DNA of 42,048 nucleotides from a virus: positions 1 to 42,048 of the IMG/VR virus record IMGVR_UViG_3300005548_000004; one strand, 5' to 3'. Positions 37,279 to 42,048 of the stretch are shown piece after piece. The notes beneath the pieces were generated by a model that worked only from the letters and a program-made list of their open reading frames with translations, did not search any database and was not told the origin of the DNA. The translations under genes and the position numbers were made by a program. The first letter of the stretch is position 1. Each line of letters begins with the position of its first letter.

Positions 37279-39167
37279 TTGATGCGGTTTCCCTGAGCAT
37301 CGTAGCGAATGACGGTCGGACCCTTGGCGGTAGCGCCGGGCGTGGCGGCCGCTGCCGCGGAGCCGCCCTGCCCGCTCAGCCGTAGGAAGGCTTTTTGCTT
37401 GTCGGGCGTCAGGAGTTGGATCGGGTCTTTCGTGGTCCCCATGCCCTGGTTGTATTGCTCGCCGAGAGCCTCCATCCGCGAGTTGATCAGCTCGGCCATC
37501 TGGCGCACCGTCGAATGGAGCGCGCTGGGCGAGTTGGAGCTGTCGAGTTGCTTCTTCCACGCCTGGATGTCGGCTTCGGCCCCGCCCGTACCGCGGAACA
37601 CGCGCGTCAGTTCGTTGGCGACGGCTTCCTTGGCGGTTTCAAAGCTGCGGATGCGCTCATCGGTGCCGCTAGCCGCTGCGATCCCATGGGCCAGCTTGTT
37701 GTTCAGCGTCGAGCCCGGAAAGCCCCCGTAGTTCCCCAGCTTGTCGATGGAGCGATCCAGGCTGTCGAGGTGGCCCACGACGGTGTTCAGGGCCGTGATG
37801 TTGACCGCCGACTTGCCCGACGTGAAGTCCGCCCGGGTCTTGGCCCTGGCCTGGAAGTTCACGCCGTCAAAGGTCGGATCCTGCTGGGTCGCAGCCTGAA
37901 GCTGGGCCTGCCAGTAGTCGGTCGCGGCGGCCTTCTGCGTGGGAGGCGCGATCCGGCCCTCGATCAGGCCTTTGACGATGTTGGGATCGGCGGCGGTCGC
38001 TCCACCCTCGAACGTCGGGTCCTTCTTGCGGTCGCCGGTGCGGGTGTTGATCAGCGCGCCCTTGCCGTCCGGCTTCCAGACCTGTCCGCTGCCCTGCTGG
38101 ATCAGCTTGTAGCCGGGGATCTGAGGGGCCGTCTCGACAGTATCCGCGCCCGATCCGCCCGCGAGCGGCTGGCCGGCGCGGTTCATGACCTGTTGCACAT
38201 AGGCCGCCGTCTTGGGGCCATGCAACTTCATGTCGGGACCGCCGAAGTAGTAGGCCGCACCCCCAGCGAGGTCGCCGCCGGACTTCTCCACCCCCTCGTC
38301 AAAGTAGGCCCGGCCGAGCTTGTCCTGATAGGTGAGCGCTTGCGGGGTGTTCTCCCGCATCAGGGCCGGGTTCCACGGGATGCCGAGCTTGCGGGCCATG
38401 GCCTCGGCGGTCGCCGGAAGCATCTGGGTCGAGCCGAGCGCATTGCCGTAGGGCGTGTCGGGACCAACCGCCCTGCCCGGCTCCTTCTGGCCGCCCGATT
38501 CCTGCTGGTGGATCGAGGCCCATACGGCGTCCGCTGACGGAGAGGCGCCACCCGCGCTCGCCACGGTCGGCGCGGCGACTGGGGCAGCGCTGGCGGGTGT
38601 CGCGCCGCTGTCGGGCATGTAGTAGTTCTTGCCGGGATCGAGCGCGATGGGCTCGCCGGGCAGGGCTACCGATTGGGACACCTTGCCCGTCGTCTTGTCG
38701 CCCGCGTAGATGCCCTGCTTGGTCTGGAAGAACTGGAGTTCCTTCTTCGACTGCGCATCCACCAGATCGAGGAAGCCTTGAGGGTCCTTGTCGAAGGCCG
38801 GTCGCATCTTGGCGAGGTCTTGCGGGTTGATGCCAAGCTGCGGGGCGATCTGCTGGGCCATGTCGTAGGCGTCGCTGGGCGAGTGCCCGGCGGCCACGGC
38901 GGCGCGGATGCCCTGCGTAATGCGCTGGGCGGCCTCGGCGTGCTTGGCGCGGGTGGCGTCGTCGTATTGCGCCACCTTCAGGCCGGTTCCGATGTCGCCC
39001 GCCTTGTAGAGCGCGTTCGCGGCCCCAGGAATGTCCCCGCCAGCCAGCGCGTTGCCGGCGGTGATCGAGGCCTGATCCTGCTGGGCGTTGAGCGCGTTCT
39101 TGCGGATCGCCTCCTGTCGATTGACGAAGGCGTTCCGCGTCTGGTTGTAGGTGTCCTGGAACGACAT
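37275..39167 (-). CDS. ejection protein with lytic transglycosylase domain
   Basis: 630 aa. A helical N-terminal region (residues 1-170) is followed by an SLT-type domain at about 205-320: VWASIHQQESGGQ with catalytic Glu, PYGNALGSTQMLPATAEAMA and ALTYQDKLGRAYFDEGV. The C-terminal half is helical. It likely digests peptidoglycan while DNA is delivered, and sits at the gp20 position of the P22 ejection genes. Confidence 0.82.
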   Translation of the reverse strand: MSFQDTYNQTRNAFVNRQEAIRKNALNAQQDQASITAGNALAGGDIPGAANALYKAGDIGTGLKVAQYDDATRAKHAEAAQRITQGIRAAVAAGHSPSDAYDMAQQIAPQLGINPQDLAKMRPAFDKDPQGFLDLVDAQSKKELQFFQTKQGIYAGDKTTGKVSQSVALPGEPIALDPGKNYYMPDSGATPASAAPVAAPTVASAGGASPSADAVWASIHQQESGGQKEPGRAVGPDTPYGNALGSTQMLPATAEAMARKLGIPWNPALMRENTPQALTYQDKLGRAYFDEGVEKSGGDLAGGAAYYFGGPDMKLHGPKTAAYVQQVMNRAGQPLAGGSGADTVETAPQIPGYKLIQQGSGQVWKPDGKGALINTRTGDRKKDPTFEGGATAADPNIVKGLIEGRIAPPTQKAAATDYWQAQLQAATQQDPTFDGVNFQARAKTRADFTSGKSAVNITALNTVVGHLDSLDRSIDKLGNYGGFPGSTLNNKLAHGIAAASGTDERIRSFETAKEAVANELTRVFRGTGGAEADIQAWKKQLDSSNSPSALHSTVRQMAELINSRMEALGEQYNQGMGTTKDPIQLLTPDKQKAFLRLSGQGGSAAAAATPGATAKGPTVIRYDAQGNRIK

Positions 39168-39180
39168 TCAGATGCGCTCC

Positions 39181-39708
39181 CTAGAACCCGAAGAACTTGC
39201 CGACGCTGGTCACGAGATTGGCCCCGTCGCCCCACTGAGCTGCGGTCGCATCGCCCTGGTTGCCGCGGTATTTCGCCGTGCCGTTCGCGCCGTTGAACAG
39301 CGCGTTGCTTTCGCCGTTCGCCGCTTGCAGGCCGTAGTTGGCGAGGGTATTTTGGCGGTTGAATTGGTTGTTGAATTCCGTCGAGGCGAGGCCCTGGCCG
39401 TATTGCTGAAGCGCCTTCAACTGGCCGCCCGAGTTGAGCGATCCCGCCGCGCTCGCGCCAGCGTTCGCCGCGTCGAGGCCCTGCTGATAGCGCCAGGCAT
39501 AAGACGGGTCGCTGGAGTTGAACTGATACCCCGGCTGAAGCATGGCCTGAGCGCTGTTGAAGGCGTTCGTGCCGCCGGTGATGAACGGGCTGTAGTTCGC
39601 CGTCGCCGCATTGGTCGCGTTCTGGAAGTCGGAGACGCCCTTCTGGGCGTTGGTGGACTGCGATTGGTGACCAAACAGCCCGCCAATGGCGTCAATGATA
39701 GAGCCCAT
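39181..39708 (-). CDS. small ejection protein (DNA transfer, gp7-like)
   Basis: 175 aa. It begins with a hydrophobic, Gly-rich helix MGSIIDAIGGLFG. Asn/Gln/Ala-rich segments follow (FQNATNAATANYSPFITGG, NAGASAAGSLNSGGQLKALQ), typical of podovirus DNA-transfer proteins. ATG 39708 overlaps the upstream stop as TGATG. Position corresponds to P22 gene 7. Confidence 0.7.
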   Translation of the reverse strand: MGSIIDAIGGLFGHQSQSTNAQKGVSDFQNATNAATANYSPFITGGTNAFNSAQAMLQPGYQFNSSDPSYAWRYQQGLDAANAGASAAGSLNSGGQLKALQQYGQGLASTEFNNQFNRQNTLANYGLQAANGESNALFNGANGTAKYRGNQGDATAAQWGDGANLVTSVGKFFGF

Positions 39709-40160
39709 CAGACAGTCCTCGCGAATTGACGGCCGATGGGGGCGTAGCCCTTGCGGCGATACCAGTTGGAGATCCGCTCGACAGGCCCGGGCTCATGGGC
39801 GCCCATGACCAGCACGTCGGCGTGTTCGGAGGCCCAGGCCTCGGCGGCTTTGCGGAGTTCATCGCCCCGACCGTCAGGAGCCCAGAAGAACAGCTCCGAG
39901 CAGACGGTGAGGGCGTGGTTGTAGATCGAGGGCCCGACCGAGAGCCCGATCAGGCCTCGCTCGGTGATGAAGATGGCGCCCCGCTCGATCAGGAGTTCGC
40001 AGGTGCGCCGGAAGCTGGCGGGATCGAAGGTGAGGAGCCCGCCCCAGCGGTCCTCGGCGTGGAAAGCCTCGCCCAGCGAAACGAGGTGTGGAAGGTCGCT
40101 TCGGTCGGCTTTACGCAGCCGGAAATTCCCGGGCGGACAGGTTGAAGGCGACCACCCCAT
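39708..40160 (-). CDS. GNAT-family acetyltransferase-like protein in the virion cluster
   Basis: 150 aa from ATG 40160 (TTG 40178 is an alternative); the start lies inside the upstream gene. GNAT features are FRLRKADRSDLPHLVSL at the N-terminus, GLIGLSVGPSIYN, ELFFWAPDGRG and a final NWYRRKGYAPIG. Small GNAT proteins occur in the structural clusters of some podoviruses. Substrate unknown. Confidence 0.65.
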   Translation of the reverse strand: MGWSPSTCPPGNFRLRKADRSDLPHLVSLGEAFHAEDRWGGLLTFDPASFRRTCELLIERGAIFITERGLIGLSVGPSIYNHALTVCSELFFWAPDGRGDELRKAAEAWASEHADVLVMGAHEPGPVERISNWYRRKGYAPIGRQFARTV

Positions 40161-40449
40161 CGACCGAGGCCCGGCCAACGATGGTGTCGTCGGAGAGAAC
40201 CCATTGGCCGATCAGCTCCCCGATCTTCAGAGTTGCGCCGGCGTCGATTGAGGTCAGCGGCAGGATGGTGGCCGCGGTCGTGGTCGAGCCGCCCGCCAGC
40301 GTCCGCCAGATGGTCACGTCCACGGCTGCGGTGTGCGTGTTGGCGATCACGGCGCCGTCGATCCAGCCGTTGAAGCTGGAAACAGGCTGATAGGCCTGTT
40401 GCGTCCCGGTCAGCACAACGGCCGCCCGCGTTGGCGTCGGGTTGGTCAT
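40111..40449 (-). CDS. small beta-rich structural protein
   Basis: 112 aa: MTNPTPTRAAVVLTGTQQAY, then beta-rich segments VDVTIWRTLAGGSTT and KIGELIGQWVLSDD. No helices of note. Likely a virion or assembly protein. ATG 40449 lies 72 bases from the divergent acyltransferase. Confidence 0.55.
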   Translation of the reverse strand: MTNPTPTRAAVVLTGTQQAYQPVSSFNGWIDGAVIANTHTAAVDVTIWRTLAGGSTTTAATILPLTSIDAGATLKIGELIGQWVLSDDTIVGRASVDGVVAFNLSAREFPAA

Positions 40450-40467
40450 GGTGGACTTTCAGAGTTC

Positions 40468-40486
40468 GCCTGACGCGCGTTCAGGC
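40468..40486. promoter_or_regulatory. inverted repeat between divergent genes
   Basis: A perfect 6-bp inverted repeat GCCTGA-CGCGCGT-TCAGGC in the 72-base gap between the minus-strand structural gene and the plus-strand acyltransferase. It could be an operator for the acyltransferase promoter. No convincing -35/-10 pair was found. Confidence 0.35.
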
Positions 40487-40521
40487 TGTGCGATCTGGGA
40501 AATCGCCGTTACGGTTGCGGC

Positions 40522-41556
40522 GTGGGGCTGAAATACGAGCCAAGGTTGGACGGGCTGCGGGCGGTCGCCGTATCCGGCGTCTTGCTATTCCACGGACACA
40601 TGCTGCCGGGCGGCTTGGTGGGAGTGGATGTCTTCTTCGTGCTTTCCGGCTGGCTCATAACGAGCCTGCTGGTCGCCGAGGTCGAGCGTTCTGGGTCGGT
40701 GGATGCGCTAGGGTTCCTGGGTCGCCGGGCGCGACGCCTATTCCCGGCTCTCCTGCTGCTCGTTGCCGTCTATTTGCTGCTCGCGCCCGCTCTGATCCCG
40801 AACGCGGCGGCCTGGCGATGGGGTGACGGCGCGTTGGCGCTGGCCTACCTGACGAACTGGACGGAGGCCTTCGCGACGAACTATCGCCCGCTCTCACACA
40901 CATGGTCGCTCGGGATCGAGGCGCAGTTCTATCTCGCGTGGCCGTTCGTGCTGGTAGCCCTGCTCAAGTTCGGACGCGATAGTGCCGCCAAGATCCTAGC
41001 CGTGGCGTGGCTGGTCACGACCGCGGCCCGGTTCGGCTGGGCGTATTTCTGGCCCCACAGCGGGATGCCATACTATTCCCCACTGCACTCAACCGGCTTG
41101 CTGCTCGGCGCCGTCATAGCCCTCCAGCCCATACGGCTTCTAGTGCGCGGCGTATGGCCCGCGCTTGGCCTCCTCGGAGTTGCGCTGTTTGGCCGGGACA
41201 CTTGGGCAATCGCGCTGATCCCGGTCGCCGAGATCGCCGCCGCCATGCTGATCCTGAACCCGCCCGCTTGGCTCGGCTGGAAGCCGATGGTCTGGTTGGG
41301 GACCATTTCGTACGGCGTCTATCTCTGGCACGGCCCGGTCCTACAGGCGATGCTGGCGCAATTCGGACGGGCGAATATCTTCACGCTGTCCGGAGTCACC
41401 ATCACAGTCGCGGCGGCCTCGTACTGGCTGGTTGAGCGACCGTTTCTGAAGCGGCCAGCCGAGCGGAGATCAGAAGATACCGTAGAGGCTGATGACCGTT
41501 CCCGACACGAAGTTGCTGCCGCTACTGGACTGCACCTTGACGGAATTGATCGCTGA
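40522..41556 (+). CDS. acyltransferase 3 family membrane protein (O-antigen acetylase-like)
   Basis: 344 aa integral membrane protein with about nine to ten hydrophobic segments. The family start is RLDGLRAVAVSGVLLFHGHM, with GVDVFFVLSGWLIT, FLGRRARRLFPAL and SLGIEAQFYLAWPF, matching OafA-type sugar O-acyltransferases. GTG 40522 starts it. It is the only plus-strand gene inside the late region. Its last 87 bases overlap the tail-fibre 3' end on the other strand. It probably modifies surface polysaccharide in lysogens and so changes phage receptors. Confidence 0.88.
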   Translation: MGLKYEPRLDGLRAVAVSGVLLFHGHMLPGGLVGVDVFFVLSGWLITSLLVAEVERSGSVDALGFLGRRARRLFPALLLLVAVYLLLAPALIPNAAAWRWGDGALALAYLTNWTEAFATNYRPLSHTWSLGIEAQFYLAWPFVLVALLKFGRDSAAKILAVAWLVTTAARFGWAYFWPHSGMPYYSPLHSTGLLLGAVIALQPIRLLVRGVWPALGLLGVALFGRDTWAIALIPVAEIAAAMLILNPPAWLGWKPMVWLGTISYGVYLWHGPVLQAMLAQFGRANIFTLSGVTITVAAASYWLVERPFLKRPAERRSEDTVEADDRSRHEVAAATGLHLDGIDR

Positions 41557-42048
41557 TGTGTCCCGCCACCAGCCTCGGCCATATTTGCCGCGGATGTTTG
41601 TCGGCGTGATGTTAGTCTTCAGGCCGTTGAAGGTGGCGACGCTCTTGTGAAAGGTTGTGCCGCGATAGTCGTAGATCGTCACCTCTGCTGCATCGGCGAT
41701 GCCTGATCCAGAGGACGCGGCGGCGATGGACCCTAGGGGCATGAGCGAGGCGGCGAGCGTCTCGAACACCTGTGTAGTGGTGCTAGAGTAGTCCAACTCT
41801 TCATAGTCGTAGTGCGCGCCGGTGTCTGCATTGAACACCGCGCTGATGTCGTCGGCGGTGGCAACCTTGGCCGAGCGCCCGCGGATGACGATTTTAAGAT
41901 CGCGATAGGTGGCCGGTATAGATGAGAAGGTCACTGACGACCCGGTCGGGGTCTGTTCCGATATGAGGACAGTCCCGGCACCGGCGGCGGGCGGCGAAAC
42001 CCACAGCGGATTCGCGCCAGCGCCCTGCGACTGCAAGACATAGGTCGC
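41470..42048 (-). CDS. tail fibre protein, C-terminal part (other end at base 1)
   Basis: Continuation of the frame that starts at 1323; the last 120 bases duplicate 1-120. The C-terminal ~150 residues are a compact domain, SSVTFSSIPATYRDLKIVIR, then FNADTGAHYDYEELDY and ending VSGTVISLYGIF, typical of receptor-binding tips of phage fibres. Its stop at 41470 lies inside the opposite-strand acyltransferase gene. Confidence 0.85.
   Translation of the reverse strand, partial: ATYVLQSQGAGANPLWVSPPAAGAGTVLISEQTPTGSSVTFSSIPATYRDLKIVIRGRSAKVATADDISAVFNADTGAHYDYEELDYSSTTTQVFETLAASLMPLGSIAAASSGSGIADAAEVTIYDYRGTTFHKSVATFNGLKTNITPTNIRGKYGRGWWRDTSAINSVKVQSSSGSNFVSGTVISLYGIF
41929..42048. repeat. assembly end overlap, copy 2
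   Basis: Identical to bases 1-120. One copy should be removed when the circle is closed at 41,928 bp. Confidence 0.93.

Noticed and set aside
1-42048. CRISPR array, insertion sequence or transposase
   Set aside because: No regularly spaced repeats and no transposase-like frame were seen. The two HNH genes are the only possible mobile elements.

Overview
The window is a complete temperate phage genome from a metagenome-style circular assembly. Bases 1-120 are repeated exactly at 41929-42048, so the unique circle is 41,928 bp, and one tail-fibre gene (593 aa) is cut by the artificial ends. The structural genes follow the phage P22 order (terS, terL, portal, scaffold, coat, gp4-like and gp10-like tail accessory factors, fibre, ejection proteins, spike), so this is a short-tailed, headful-packaging podovirus. 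The high GC content and the small-gene repertoire suggest an alphaproteobacterial host, perhaps in the Caulobacterales; the host is inference only. A tRNA-Thr(GGU) 3' end beside the integrase gene marks the likely integration site.

Layout. The immunity region is at 15328-16472. A Cro-like gene runs on the minus strand and diverges from a CI-like repressor on the plus strand, and a short repeated motif occurs in two clusters that flank the repressor and a membrane-protein gene. The minus-strand arm runs cro, a chain of very small coupled genes (several encoding 29-56 aa membrane peptides), RusA, a DnaA domain IV-like protein, a DUF1376 replication protein with candidate iterons inside its gene, then terS. 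The late genes continue on the minus strand through position 1, around the circle, to the lysis genes at 28237. They are interrupted only by a plus-strand O-antigen-type acyltransferase (40522-41556), a probable lysogenic-conversion gene.

The plus-strand arm (16535-28229) holds many small coupled genes of unknown function, RecT and NinB recombination proteins, two HNH nucleases, a cytosine-C5 methyltransferase, an excisionase-like protein, the integrase and attP. In its middle is a second regulatory module: a ribbon-helix-helix repressor on the minus strand diverging from a near-consensus sigma-70 promoter with repeated operators (21814-22059).

Most striking signal: the last two thirds of the cytosine methyltransferase gene are open in the +1 frame. 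That frame reads as a second phage protein type I recognise independently, with the motifs SGMMRNG, WPTP and NPEFAEWVMGYP. This is a candidate overprinted, dual-coding gene. Other points of note are a 26-proline tract in the tailspike, a helix-turn-helix/metallophosphoesterase fusion, and an array of four hairpins next to a phage tRNA-Gly gene.
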